From contig NZ_FXAG01000025.1 in the NCBI RefSeq assembly GCF_900177275.1, forward strand, positions 1 through 64,000: a stretch of DNA of 64,000 nt, written 5' to 3'. This DNA comes from Pseudogulbenkiania subflava DSM 22618 (GTDB taxonomy: Bacteria > Pseudomonadota > Gammaproteobacteria > Burkholderiales > Chromobacteriaceae). This document shows, piece by piece, positions 1 through 12,700 of this stretch (the first letter of the stretch is position 1; every line of letters starts with the position of its first letter). Under the pieces are notes generated by a model. The model worked only from the letters and a program-made list of their open reading frames with translations, was not told the origin of the DNA and did no database searches. A program made the translations under genes and the position numbers.

Positions 1-1
1 G

Positions 2-514
<513 letters not shown>

Positions 515-545
515 CCGTACCGTCCCTGTTCCGGCAAGCCTGCTG

Positions 546-1517
546 ATGGATACGCCACGCCAGCTGGCGGTGCTGCTGCTGCCGCCCTGTTCGATGTTCG
601 GCATCGGCTGCCTGACCGAGCCGTTTGCCCAGGCCAACCGCCTGTCGGGCAAGAAGCTCTACCAGCTCAGTTTCTACACCTGGGACGGCGAGCCCTTGCC
701 GCTCTCGGGCGGCATGGCTTTCCCGGTGTCGGGCGCGCTGCGCGAGGCGACATCGTTCGAGCAGTTGTTCGTGCTGAGCGAGGGCGTCGCCTCGTTCGCC
801 GACTCGGGCCTCTTTACCAGCGAACTGGTGCGTCTGGCCCCGCGCGTGACGCTACTGGGCGGCGTGCACGCCGGCGCCTGGTGGCTGGCCCGCGCCGGCG
901 TGCTGGATGGATACCGCGCCGCCATCCACTGGCAGGACTACCCACGCTTCGCCGATCGTTTCCCCAATGTGGTGGCGAGCCAGCGCGTGTTCGAACTCGA
1001 TCGCGACCGCTTCAGCTGCGGCGGGGCGCTGGCTGTGCTGGATGGCGCCCTGGCGCTGATCGGGCGCGATCACGGAGCCGAACTGGTGGAATCCGTCGCC
1101 GCGGCGCTGTGCGCCGAACGGGTGCGCGGCAGCGAGGAGAAGCAGCGCGTGCCGCTGCTGGCGCGGGTCGGCGAGCGCCAGCCCAAGCTCACCGAGGCGG
1201 TAATGCTGATGGAAGCCAATATTGAAGAGCCGCTCACCACCGACGAGATCGCCCAGTTCACCGGGCAATCGCGCCGCCAGCTCGAACGGATGTTCAAGCA
1301 GCACCTCGACGTGCCGCCGTCGCGCTATTACCTGCAACTGCGCCTGGAGCGCGCGCGCGCCATGCTGCGCAACACCGGCAAGTCGGTGGTGCAAATCGGC
1401 CTGTTGTGCGGTTTTTCGTCCGGTCCGCATTTTTCCACCGTGTATCGCTCGCATTTCGGCATCGCCCCGCGCGAAGAGCGTTTCGCCAACGAGACAAAAC
1501 CGGCCGACGCCGAGTGA
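546..1517 (+). CDS. argR: AraC-family arginine-responsive regulator (ArgR type, GATase1-like plus HTH)
   Basis: The 323-residue protein has a DJ-1/PfpI-like N-terminal domain (about residues 8-175) and an AraC/XylS DNA-binding domain (about 215-315) with two helix-turn-helix units, the first around TDEIAQFTGQSRRQLERMF and the second around VVQIGLLCGFSSGPHFS. This is the layout of P. aeruginosa ArgR (known from the family), which senses arginine and activates the aot and aru operons. Here it sits between an aotP-like gene and aruC, the same context. It is an AraC-type protein and unrelated to the hexameric ArgR repressor of E. coli. The spacing to the transporter gene suggests co-transcription. 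There is no strong Shine-Dalgarno in front of the ATG, so the start is somewhat less certain than the identity. Confidence 0.88.
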   Translation: MDTPRQLAVLLLPPCSMFGIGCLTEPFAQANRLSGKKLYQLSFYTWDGEPLPLSGGMAFPVSGALREATSFEQLFVLSEGVASFADSGLFTSELVRLAPRVTLLGGVHAGAWWLARAGVLDGYRAAIHWQDYPRFADRFPNVVASQRVFELDRDRFSCGGALAVLDGALALIGRDHGAELVESVAAALCAERVRGSEEKQRVPLLARVGERQPKLTEAVMLMEANIEEPLTTDEIAQFTGQSRRQLERMFKQHLDVPPSRYYLQLRLERARAMLRNTGKSVVQIGLLCGFSSGPHFSTVYRSHFGIAPREERFANETKPADAE

Positions 1518-2882
<1,365 letters not shown>

Positions 2883-2895
2883 TATCGGCGCCCAA

Positions 2896-2978
2896 CGTAG
2901 GATGGGTGGAGCACAGCGCACCCCATCGTGCTTTCTGATGGGGTGCGGCGCCCAGGCGGCGCCTCCACCCATCCTACG
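2896..2978. repeat. REP/BIME-like nested palindrome between aruC and aruF
   Basis: A 15-base outer arm at 2896-2910 (CGTAGGATGGGTGGA) is exactly repeated in inverse at 2964-2978. Inside it a second 10-base arm GCACCCCATC (2918-2927) pairs with 2937-2946. The element fills nearly the whole aruC-aruF gap and could fold as a long RNA hairpin in the operon transcript. The sequence resembles the GTAGG(A/G)TGGGT palindromes scattered in many proteobacterial genomes. There is no T-run, so it is not a standard terminator. Confidence 0.8.
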
Positions 2979-3004
2979 AAATGAAATTATTGGAAGGAAC
3001 CGAC

Positions 3005-4048
3005 ATGCTGTTTGTTCGACCGAGCAAGCTTTCCGATCTGGACCAGATCGAGCGCATGGCGCGATCGGGCGGACCGGTGCTGCACTCGCTGCCGCCCGAC
3101 CGCTCGCGCCTGCAGCAGCGCGTGAACGACTCGCTCAATTCGCTGCGCAGCGAGGTCGAGTGCCCCGGCGAAGAGAGCTACCTGTTCGTACTGGAAGACT
3201 CCGCCAGCGGCCGGCTCTACGGCACTGCCGGCATCATGGCGATGGCCGGTTTTTCCGAGCCGTTCTATGCCTTCCGCAACGAAGTGCTGGTGCACGCCTC
3301 GCGCGAGCTCAAGGTGAACCACCGCGTGCACGCGCTGATGATGTCGCACGAGCTGACCGGCCGCACCCGGCTCACCGGCTTCTATTTCGACGAGGCCGCG
3401 CTCGGCAACGCGCTGCTGGCGCCGCAGCTGTTGTCGCGCTCGCGCATGCTGTTCGTCGCCGAGCACCGCGAACGCTTCAGCAGCGAGATCTTCTCGGTGC
3501 TGCCCGGCGTGGCCGACGAAGAGGGTCGCTCGCCGTTCTGGGACGGCGTCGGCTACAAGTTCTTCCGCCGCGACTTCACCCAGATGGAACTGGCTTCCGG
3601 CGGCCGCAGCCGCACCTTCATCGCCGAGATGATGCAGGTCGATCCGCTCTACGTGCCGCTGCTGTCGGAAGAAGCGCAGCGCGTGATGGGCGAGCCGCAC
3701 GCCGGCGCGCGCCTCAACTACCGCTGCCACCTGGCCGAAGGGCTGGAGCCGGACAAGTTCGTCGACCTGTTCGACGCTGGCCCGGTGCTGACTGCGCCGC
3801 TGGAGGTGTGCCAGTCGGTGCGCCACAGCCAGGTGCACAGCGCGCTGCGCGGCGAAGTGAGTGGTCCGACCGTACCCTACCTGGTGAGCAATACCCTGAC
3901 CGGCGATTTCCGCTGCACCGTGGCCGAACTGCCGGCACGGCTGGAGAGCGAAATCGTCCTGCCGCAAGAAGTGGCCGACGTGCTGGAGATCGCCGACGGC
4001 GACGAAGTGCGTTGCGTGCCGCTGCACGTTGAAGGAGCCCGTCCATGA
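3005..4048 (+). CDS. aruF: Arginine N-succinyltransferase subunit alpha (AruF)
   Basis: The 347-residue AstA-family acyltransferase is one of two related subunits (alpha and beta) that transfer succinate from succinyl-CoA to the alpha-amino group of arginine or ornithine, the first step of the AST pathway. It starts MLFVRPSKLSDL, as expected for the family, behind GGAAGGA at 2992-2998; an in-frame ATG at 2981 would place this ribosome site inside the gene. The core shared with the next gene, around VHASREL and MSHELTG, shows that the two subunits are paralogues. Its stop overlaps the aruG start by ATGA, implying translational coupling and equal production of the subunits. Confidence 0.92.
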   Translation: MLFVRPSKLSDLDQIERMARSGGPVLHSLPPDRSRLQQRVNDSLNSLRSEVECPGEESYLFVLEDSASGRLYGTAGIMAMAGFSEPFYAFRNEVLVHASRELKVNHRVHALMMSHELTGRTRLTGFYFDEAALGNALLAPQLLSRSRMLFVAEHRERFSSEIFSVLPGVADEEGRSPFWDGVGYKFFRRDFTQMELASGGRSRTFIAEMMQVDPLYVPLLSEEAQRVMGEPHAGARLNYRCHLAEGLEPDKFVDLFDAGPVLTAPLEVCQSVRHSQVHSALRGEVSGPTVPYLVSNTLTGDFRCTVAELPARLESEIVLPQEVADVLEIADGDEVRCVPLHVEGARP

Positions 4049-5085
4049 TCGTGATGAGACTGTGCCGCCTGGACGATGTCGACGCCCTGGTGGAACTGGC
4101 GCACAAGGCCGGCCCCGGCATGACCACCTTGAAGCCAGACCACGCCGTGCAAGCGGCGCGCCTGGAGCGCGTCCAGCGCACCGTCGACGGCACCGCGCCG
4201 CTGGCGGAGCAGGGCTATTTGTTCGTGCTGGAAGACAGTGACAGCGGCAAGGTGGTCGGCGTATGCGGCCTCGAGGTCGCGGTCGGCCTCGATCAGCCGT
4301 TCTACACCTATCGCATGGACAGCTTCGTGCACGCCAGCCGCGAGCTGGGTCTGTGGACCAAGATGGACAAGCTGCACATGTCGCACGGCCTGACCGGCTA
4401 CTCCGAGCTGTGCACGCTGTTCCTCGACCCGGACTACCGCGTCAACGGCAACGGTGCGCTGCTGTCCAAGGCGCGCTTCATGTTTCTGGCGCAGTTCCCA
4501 CAGCGCTTCGCCGAACATATCTGCGCCGAAATGCGCGGCCACTTCGACGAGAACGGCGAATCGCCGTTCTGGAAGGCGCTCGGTGCGCACTTCTACCGCA
4601 TCGACTTCCACGAAGCCGATCACCTGGTGGCGCTGGGGAAGAAATCCTTCCTCGCCGAGCTGATGCCGCGCTACCCGGTATACATCGACTTCCTGCCGCC
4701 CGAGGCGCAGGCGTGCATCGGCAAGGTGCACAAGGACACCGAGCCGGCGCGGCGCCTGCTGGAAGCCGAGGGCCTGCGCCTGGAGCACCACGTCGACATC
4801 TTCGAGGGTGGCCCGGTGCTGGAAGCGCGCATCGACAGCCTGCGCGTGATGCGTGACAGCCAGCTGTGCCACGTCGAGATCGTGCCCGAGCATGCCGCCG
4901 CCGGCGACCTGCGCTACCTGGTGGCCAACGGCGAACTGGCCGACTTCCGCGTGATCCTGGCTTCGGCCAACCCTGCGGACGGCGTCATCGCCCTGAGTGC
5001 CGAGCACGCCCAGGCCTTGCACGTGAAGAGCGGCGACACCGTACGCGCCATGACGCTCTATCCCGCTGCCAAGGCAGCTAGCTGA
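4045..5085 (+). CDS. aruG: Arginine N-succinyltransferase subunit beta (AruG)
   Basis: This 346-residue AstA-family protein pairs with AruF. It shares the same core with its neighbour (SYLFVLED in aruF against GYLFVLED here, VHASREL, MSHGLTG), and the two genes look like an old tandem duplication, as known in P. aeruginosa aruF/aruG. The ATG at 4045 overlaps the aruF stop codon; a second ATG at 4054 is possible but less coupled. A GC-rich hairpin (arms 5098-5105 and 5113-5120, no T-run) lies between this gene and aruD and may tune downstream expression. Function is by family and context, with high confidence. Confidence 0.92.
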   Translation: MIVMRLCRLDDVDALVELAHKAGPGMTTLKPDHAVQAARLERVQRTVDGTAPLAEQGYLFVLEDSDSGKVVGVCGLEVAVGLDQPFYTYRMDSFVHASRELGLWTKMDKLHMSHGLTGYSELCTLFLDPDYRVNGNGALLSKARFMFLAQFPQRFAEHICAEMRGHFDENGESPFWKALGAHFYRIDFHEADHLVALGKKSFLAELMPRYPVYIDFLPPEAQACIGKVHKDTEPARRLLEAEGLRLEHHVDIFEGGPVLEARIDSLRVMRDSQLCHVEIVPEHAAAGDLRYLVANGELADFRVILASANPADGVIALSAEHAQALHVKSGDTVRAMTLYPAAKAAS

Positions 5086-6606
<1,521 letters not shown>

Positions 6607-6981
6607 GGCCCTCGAGCAGGCAGCTGCGCTTCGGCATCGCGAGTGCTCGCAGGCTGGGTGAAGGCACACAGGCCGGAACCCATCGATAGTGGATGAGGGG
6701 TTTCGCATTGCTCCACCCTTCCTGCGCCTGCGATGCCGCTTAGTCTGCCATGGCCCGCCCGTCTTCCGGGAGGGGCTCCTGATTTTGTCTGTGGAAGTGT
6801 CGTCAGTGTTGGGCAGTCCGGTGTCTACCGGGCTGCTTTTTTTTGCCGTGCCATTCTGCATGCGGGTCGCCCCATGGCATGCGCTGGCAGTGTCTATAGT
6901 GGATGAGGGCGGCCGCAGGGACATGCAGGCCGGGGTTCAAGGCGGCGTGCCGCTGTTTTTCGACAAGGGGGAGGGACTGTC
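6607..6981. other. Intergenic stretch after aruD
   Basis: I see no gene in these 375 bases. They hold a small hairpin just after aruD (GCGAGTGCTCGC, near 6640-6651), a clear terminator at 6813-6844, and a 14-base direct repeat (ATAGTGGATGAGGG at 6686-6699 and 6896-6909) on either side of that terminator. The second copy lies 72 bases before the next ORF and could be a protein-binding or promoter element; nothing more can be said. Confidence 0.5.
6813..6844 (+). terminator. Rho-independent terminator downstream of aruD
   Basis: A 10-base stem (GCAGTCCGGT at 6813-6822 with ACCGGGCTGC at 6827-6836, one G-U pair) closes a four-base loop and is followed directly by eight T residues (6837-6844). 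It reads in the plus direction and would end the aru transcript about 200 bases after aruD. Confidence 0.85.
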
Positions 6982-7329
6982 ATGCCCAACGCGACGGAAC
7001 CCGGATTGCTCCACCTGCTGTATCTCTACTTCATTCCCTACTGGCTGTTCCGTGACGTCTCGCAGGGCGACCACATGCTGCGCGAGCAGAACTATCGCTT
7101 CAACCGCCAGCAACGCAAATACCTGCCGGGCTATCTGATCAAGTGGGCGGTCCTGTGCGCGCTGCTGCTGGCCAGCCACCACCTGGCCAAGACCCTGGCG
7201 GAGGTGGTGCCCGACTGGTACGAGGTGTTTCGCGCCTGGGCGCTGTTTTCCGGCATCAGCTTTTCGGTCGGCTTTGCCCTGATGACCAACATCGTGGTGC
7301 TGTGGGGTTATCTGACCTTCATGCACTGA
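6982..7329 (+). CDS. Small hypothetical membrane protein
   Basis: The 115-residue protein is not recognised. Hydrophobic stretches at about residues 8-24, 54-68 and 85-112 suggest two or three membrane-spanning segments, joined by a basic, aromatic-rich loop (NYRFNRQQRKY) that would lie on the cytoplasmic side. The ATG at 6982 has a purine-rich AGGGGGAGGGA immediately upstream, a good ribosome site. The gene stands alone between the aru terminator and the convergent LysR gene, from which it is separated by a long inverted repeat. Codon use looks normal for the region, so I believe it is real. No function can be assigned. Confidence 0.7.
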   Translation: MPNATEPGLLHLLYLYFIPYWLFRDVSQGDHMLREQNYRFNRQQRKYLPGYLIKWAVLCALLLASHHLAKTLAEVVPDWYEVFRAWALFSGISFSVGFALMTNIVVLWGYLTFMH

Positions 7330-7330
7330 T

Positions 7331-7375
7331 GGCTGATTTCAACAGTCGGCACATGGCCGGCTGTTGAAATCGGCT
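7331..7375. terminator. Long inverted repeat between convergent genes
   Basis: A near-perfect stem of 16 to 20 bases (core GATTTCAACAGTCGGC at 7335-7350 against 7356-7371, one G-U pair) with a five-base loop lies exactly between the ends of the convergent small membrane protein gene and lysR. The arms carry TTTC/GAAA tracts rather than a separate T-run. It probably ends transcription from both sides. Confidence 0.6.
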
Positions 7376-7376
7376 G

Positions 7377-8306
7377 TCACACCGGCACCGCCGCCACGCC
7401 GTCTCGCGTCGCCTGCTCCAGCAGCCATTCGCGGAACACCCGCACTTTGTAGAGGTCGGCCTTGGTGGCCGGGTGCACCAGGTAGTAGGCGTGCTGGCTG
7501 CGCACGGGCATGTTCAGCGCCAGCACCAGCCGTCCGCTCTGCAGCTCTTCCTCCACCAGAAACTGCGGCAGCACCGCGATGCCGAGCCCCGCCACGGCGG
7601 CCTGGATCACCATGAAGAAGTGCTCGAAGCGCGGTCCGCTCAACAATCCGGCCTCATTGCCCGTCAAGCCCTCGATACCGGCGGCGTGCAGCCAGTCGTT
7701 CCAGGCCTGCGGCCGCGTGGTGTGCTGCAGCAGCGTGTAATCGAGGATCTCGCGTGCGTCGTCGAGGTGCGGGCGCCCGCCCAGCAGGGCCGGCGCGCAC
7801 ACCGGCACGATGTCTTCGCCCATCAGGCGGTGGCAGATCGCCCCCGGCCACAGCGCTGGGCCGAAGTGGATCGCCACGTCCGCTTCCACCTTGTCGAAAT
7901 CGAACGGCCGCACCTGGGTGACCAGGTTGAGCTGGATGTCCGGGTAGCGCGCGGCAAAATCGCCCAGCCGCGGCACCAGCCAGCGCGAGCCGAAGGTGGG
8001 CAGCATGGCGATGGTGAGCATGCCGCCTTCGCCGCTGTAGGCCATCAGTTGCAGCGTGGCGGCCTCGGCGCGGTCGAGCACGTCCTGCACCGCGGCGGCG
8101 TAGGCTTCGCCGGCCACAGTCAGCACCAGGCGTTGCTTGACGCGCTCGAACAGCGGCCGCCCGATGAAATCTTCCAGTGCGCGGATCTGACGGCTGACCG
8201 CGCTTTGCGTCAGGTTCAGCTCTTCGGCGGCACGGGTGAAGCTCAGGTGGCGCACGGCGGCTTCGAAGCACTGTAGGGCCATCAACGAGGGGAGAGTACG
8301 GCGCAT
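7377..8306 (-). CDS. LysR-family transcriptional regulator divergent from hglS
   Basis: The 309-residue protein has an N-terminal winged helix-turn-helix (residues about 5-65, with SFTRAAEELNLTQSAVSRQI) and a LysR substrate-binding domain of the GcvA-like subgroup (about 90-300). It is transcribed away from the DUF1338 gene with 151 bases between the two starts, the usual arrangement of a LysR protein and its target. From context it probably controls hglS and perhaps ydiJ in response to a lysine or 2-oxoadipate-related metabolite; that ligand is inference. Length and domain order are normal for the family. Confidence 0.88.
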   Translation of the reverse strand: MRRTLPSLMALQCFEAAVRHLSFTRAAEELNLTQSAVSRQIRALEDFIGRPLFERVKQRLVLTVAGEAYAAAVQDVLDRAEAATLQLMAYSGEGGMLTIAMLPTFGSRWLVPRLGDFAARYPDIQLNLVTQVRPFDFDKVEADVAIHFGPALWPGAICHRLMGEDIVPVCAPALLGGRPHLDDAREILDYTLLQHTTRPQAWNDWLHAAGIEGLTGNEAGLLSGPRFEHFFMVIQAAVAGLGIAVLPQFLVEEELQSGRLVLALNMPVRSQHAYYLVHPATKADLYKVRVFREWLLEQATRDGVAAVPV

Positions 8307-8457
8307 GGTAGTTGATGAGTTTTTAGCATGAAGTCAGCAGAATACATCGCTTGAGCCAAACCGTAAAAAAATCGAGACTTTGCTTAACGCACGGCAGCGA
8401 CAGCGGGGTGGGCCCGCTGCCTTGAACTGCCGGAAACAGAACCAGAGGCATTCCGGA

Positions 8458-9510
8458 ATGGCACACGTCAACGCGAACGTAGAAACCAGCCAACTGTGGC
8501 AGCTGCTCGAGGCCGTCGCCGGCCAGGCCAGCACGCGCAGCCTGTTCAACATGATCGAAGTCGACGACACCCTGCTCACGGCTGCGGTGCGCCCGGCGAC
8601 CGTGCCGCGCTTGGTGCTGGCACAGGCGATGAACATGCTGCTGTTCGCCAAGAACCTGGAAGCCGTGCCGGAAGGCAAGACCTACGTCACCGCCAAGTTG
8701 GCCGAAGGCGGCAAGGTGGTGTTCGACCACGGCGCGCTGCGCACCGTCACCGCTGCCGATACCGGCGCGCTGCCGATGGGCGAGCAGGCGTTCAAGCGTT
8801 TTCTGGAGCCGCTGGGCTTCGCCGTGGCCGGCGTCTATCCGCTGCCGCGCCTGAAAATGACCGGCCGCGCCTACTGCCACCAGGACGCACCGGAAGTGGT
8901 GGCCCAGTTCTTCGTCTCCGAGCTGCACGCCGACCAGTTCTCGCCGGCGTTCCAGGCTGCGGTGAACGAGGTGCTGGGCAGCTCGCGCGACCCGCTCTCC
9001 GCCCGTGCCAAGGAACTGCTGGCAAAACTCGCCGACGCCCGCGCGCTGCCGTTTGCCGAAGCGGCCGAACTACTGCCGGAACTGGTCGGCTGTTTCGACG
9101 TGCAGCACGCCACCCCGCGCCTCGCCGCCTACCAGATCCTGCTGGAAGAGTCGGCCGAGATGGCCTGGATTTCCACCGAGGGCAACGCCTTCAACCACGC
9201 CACCGACCATGTCGAGGACGTGTTTGCCGTGGCCGACGCGCTGCGCGCCCAAGGCCTGCCGATCAAGGACAAAGTCGAAGTCTCGGCCGCCGGTTCGGTA
9301 CGCCAGACCGCGTTCAAGGCTACCCGCGTCGAGCGCGAGTTCATCGCCGCCGACGGTTCGTGCGTCACGCGCGTGGTGCCGGGCTCGTTCTACGAATTCA
9401 TCACCCGTGACCGCATCGTCGACCCAGCCACCGGTGAGAGCAAGCTCGACCTGCGCTTCGACAGCTCCAACGCCCAGGGTATCTTCAAGATGACCGCCGC
9501 CGCCTGCTGA
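8458..9510 (+). CDS. hglS: DUF1338 2-oxoadipate dioxygenase/decarboxylase (HglS-like)
   Basis: The 350-residue protein belongs to the DUF1338/YdcJ family, whose Pseudomonas putida member HglS uses Fe(II) and O2 to turn 2-oxoadipate into D-2-hydroxyglutarate and CO2 in lysine catabolism. Candidate metal ligands are His91 (VFDHGALR), His247 (AFNHATDH) and Glu313 (FYEFITRD). Their spacing of 156 and 66 nearly equals that of the HglS ligands as I recall them (His70, His226, Glu294), and Arg95 matches the substrate arginine four residues after the first histidine. The protein is about 100 residues shorter than HglS, so it belongs to the short branch of the family. Start: ATG 8458; an upstream in-frame ATG at 8380 would give an unconserved basic leader. 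Function rests on motif spacing and on the ydiJ neighbour. Confidence 0.8.
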   Translation: MAHVNANVETSQLWQLLEAVAGQASTRSLFNMIEVDDTLLTAAVRPATVPRLVLAQAMNMLLFAKNLEAVPEGKTYVTAKLAEGGKVVFDHGALRTVTAADTGALPMGEQAFKRFLEPLGFAVAGVYPLPRLKMTGRAYCHQDAPEVVAQFFVSELHADQFSPAFQAAVNEVLGSSRDPLSARAKELLAKLADARALPFAEAAELLPELVGCFDVQHATPRLAAYQILLEESAEMAWISTEGNAFNHATDHVEDVFAVADALRAQGLPIKDKVEVSAAGSVRQTAFKATRVEREFIAADGSCVTRVVPGSFYEFITRDRIVDPATGESKLDLRFDSSNAQGIFKMTAAAC

Positions 9511-9563
9511 AACCCGTTCCATTAGGCGGCTACGCCTTTGCATCTTGGGCGCCGGCAGTGCTC

Positions 9564-9600
9564 GGAATCCTCATGTACTCCATGTACATTCCGGTTCCTG
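9564..9600 (+). repeat. Dispersed palindromic repeat, family A, copy 1
   Basis: The core reads GGAATCCTCATG, a short variable part, then CATTCCGGTTCCTG. Inside is a hairpin with stem ATGTAC (9573-9578) and GTACAT (9584-9589) around a five-base loop. A second copy in inverted orientation lies at 41862-41898 with a compensated stem change. It sits between hglS and ydiJ. Confidence 0.75.
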
Positions 9601-9695
9601 TGCGCTGGCGGCACCCAACCTGCCTTGGCTCGCTCGCCTACTGAAACAGGTTTGAAGCTTGTAAAACCGACTTCCCTGGACCGGAAGCCCCGTAA

Positions 9696-9724
9696 GGCCC
9701 GCGCTTCGGTGCGGGCCCTTTTTT
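9696..9724 (+). terminator. Rho-independent terminator between hglS and ydiJ
   Basis: The stem GGCCCGCGC (9696-9704) pairs with GTGCGGGCC (9709-9717) around a stable TTCG tetraloop and runs into CTTTTTTC (9718-9725). It ends only 34 bases before the ydiJ start codon, so it is either the hglS terminator with ydiJ read from an overlapping promoter, or a leader attenuator for ydiJ. Confidence 0.85.
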
Positions 9725-9758
9725 CGCCCAGACGACCACCCACCACCCAGAGCCACCC

Positions 9759-12700
9759 ATGATCCCCCGTCTGACCGCCGAGCCTTCCGCCTCGCTCTAT
9801 CTCGACTTCATCGCCGAACTGCAGGTACGCGGCTTCGGCGGCGAAGCGAGTTCGTCTTACGCCGACCGCACGGTACTGGCCACCGACAACTCGATCTACC
9901 AGTTGCTGCCGCAGGCGGTGGTCTTTCCGAAAACCGTCAACGACCTGAGCCTGATCGCCCGTCTCGCCGCCGAGCCGCGTTTCACCACGCTGGTGCTGAG
10001 CCCGCGCGGCGGTGGCACTGGCACCAACGGTCAGTCGCTCACCGGCGGCCTGGTGATGGACGTGTCGCGCCACATGAACCGCATCCTCGAGATCAACGCC
10101 AGGGAACGCTGGGTGAGGGTCGAAGCCGGGGTGGTCAAGGACCAGCTCAACGCCGCGCTGAAGCCCTACGGTCTGTTCTTCGCCCCGGAACTGTCGACCT
10201 CTAACCGCGCCACCATCGGCGGCATGATCAACACCGACGCCAGCGGGCAGGGCTCCTGTCTGTACGGCAAGACGCGCGACCACGTGCTGGAACTGACCAC
10301 GGTGCTGCATGGCGGCACGGTCTGGTCGTCGTCTGCGCTGACGGAAGCCGAGCTGGACACCATCACGCGGCGCGACGACTTGGTCGGCGCGGTGCACCGG
10401 CTGCTCGACGCCATTCGGCGAGACCATGCCGGGCTGATCGCCGAGAAATTCCCCAGGCTCAACCGCTGCCTGACCGGCTACGACCTCGCTCATATCCGCG
10501 ACGAGCAGGGCCGCTTCAACCTCAACAACGTGCTCTGCGGATCGGAAGGCACGCTGGGCTTCATCGCCGAAGCCAAGCTGGGCGTGCTGCCGATCCCGCG
10601 CGCCAGCGCGCTGGTCAACGTGCGCTATACCAGCTTCGACGCCGCGCTGCGCGACGCGCCGGCCCTGATGACGCTGGGCGCCGCCTCGATCGAGACAGTC
10701 GATTCGAAGGTGCTTGGTCTGGCGCGCCAGGACAGCGTCTGGCACGGCGTGCGCGAATTCTTCCCGGACGACGACACCCCGGCGCAGGGCATCAACCTGG
10801 TCGAGTTTCTCGCCGACAGCGAGGAGGAGCTGGAGCGCCAGCTCGCCGCCGTGGAAAGCCGGCTGGGCGCCGAAGGCAAGGCCAATGGCCGCCTCGGCTA
10901 CACCGTGGCGCGCGGCGCGGCGGCGGTGAACCGCATCTGGGGCATGAGGAAGAAATCGGTCGGCCTGCTCGGCAACGTCAACGACAGCCGCCGGCCGATT
11001 CCCTTCGTCGAGGACACCGCGGTACCGCCGGAACACCTTGCCGACTACATCGCCGAATTCCGCACGCTGCTCGACAGCCACGGCGTGAGCTACGGCATGT
11101 TTGGCCATGTCGACGCTGGCGTGCTGCACGTGCGCCCGGCCATCGACATGAAGGACCCGCAACAGGAACGGCTGGTGCGCGCCATCACCGACGGCGTGGT
11201 GGCGCTGACGCGCAAGTACCACGGCCTGCTGTGGGGCGAGCACGGCAAGGGCGTGCGCTCGGAGTACGCGCCGGAATTCTTTGGCCCGCTCTATCCCTGC
11301 CTGCAACAGATCAAGGAGGCGTTCGATCCGCACAACCAGTTCAATCCCGGCAAGATCGCCTCCCCGGTTGGCGCGGAGCTGTTGAAGATCGACCAGGTGC
11401 CGACGCGCGGCCAGCACGACCGCATCATCCCGATCACGGTACGGCAAGGCTTCGATGAGGCGCTGCACTGCAACGGCAACGGCGCCTGCTACAACTTCGA
11501 CCCGGACGACGCCATGTGCCCGTCGTGGAAAGGCACGCGCGAGCGGCGCCATTCGCCGAAAGGGCGTGCCTCGCTGCTGCGCGAATGGCTGCGCCAGCTC
11601 GCCGCCGCCGGCGTCGACCCGCTGGCCGAAAGCGCGCGACTGCGCAGTGCCGGTCCGTTCGCCGGCCTCGGCGGCAAGCTCAAGAATTCGCTTGCCAGAA
11701 AGAAAGGGGAGCGCGATTTTTCGCACGAGGTGATGGAAGCGATGAGCGGCTGCCTGGCCTGCAAATCCTGCGTCGGCCAGTGCCCGATCAAGGTCGATGT
11801 GCCCGAGTTCCGCGCCAAGTTCCTCGAACTCTACTACGGCCGTTACCTGCGTCCGCTCAAGGACCACTTCATCGGTGCGCTGGAACAGCTGCTGCCCTTG
11901 GCCGCGCGCGCGCCGTGGCTGTACAACGCCGCGGTCGGCAGCCGGGTCGGCCGCGCGCTGCTGAAACAACTCAACCTGGTCGAGAGTCCGTTGCTGTCCG
12001 GCATCGACCTCCACCGCGAGCTGGCCCGGCGCGGCTTTGCCGTCGCCACGCCCGCCACCTTGCAAAGGTTGGCCGAAGCCGAGCGGCAACGCGCCGTGAT
12101 CGTGGTGCAGGATGCCTTCACCAGCTATTTCGAGACGCCGCTGGTGCTCGACGTGTTCGAGCTATTGCGCCGGCTCGGCTTCATTCCACTGATCGCGCCG
12201 TTCCGCCCCAACGGCAAGCCGTTGCACGTGCACGGTTTTCTCGGCCGCTTCCGGCGCGTGGCTTCGGCCAACGTGGTGGCGCTGAACACACTGGGCAGCA
12301 GCGGCGTGCCGCTGGTTGGCATCGACCCGTCGATGACGTTGACTTACCGCAGCGAGTACGCCAAGGCGCTGGGCAAGGAAAACGTGCCCACGGTGCAATT
12401 GCTGCAGGAGTGGCTGGCGGGCCAGCTGGAGCACCTGCTGCCACTGAAAACGGTCGAGCAGAGGGCCTACACGCTGCTGCCGCACTGCACCGAAAAAACC
12501 AACGCCCCGGCCGCCACGGGCGACTGGCAGAAGGTGTTCGCCGCTTTCGGCCTCACGCTCAACACCGAGGCGGCAGGCTGCTGCGGCATGGCCGGCACCT
12601 ACGGTCATGAGGCCGACAAGCGCGCCATGTCGGAGCATCTCTACGGCCTGAGCTGGAAGGCTATCGTCGGCGATCGGCAAGACGAGGGCCGCCTGCTCGC

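Noticed and set aside
8458-9510. aruB (succinylarginine dihydrolase) by position after aruD
   Set aside because: The protein has DUF1338 features and metal-ligand spacing of HglS, and is cut off from aruD by a terminator and a LysR gene.
9522-12089. 855-codon open frame antisense to ydiJ
   Set aside because: Shadow of ydiJ; no ribosome site, no recognisable motif.
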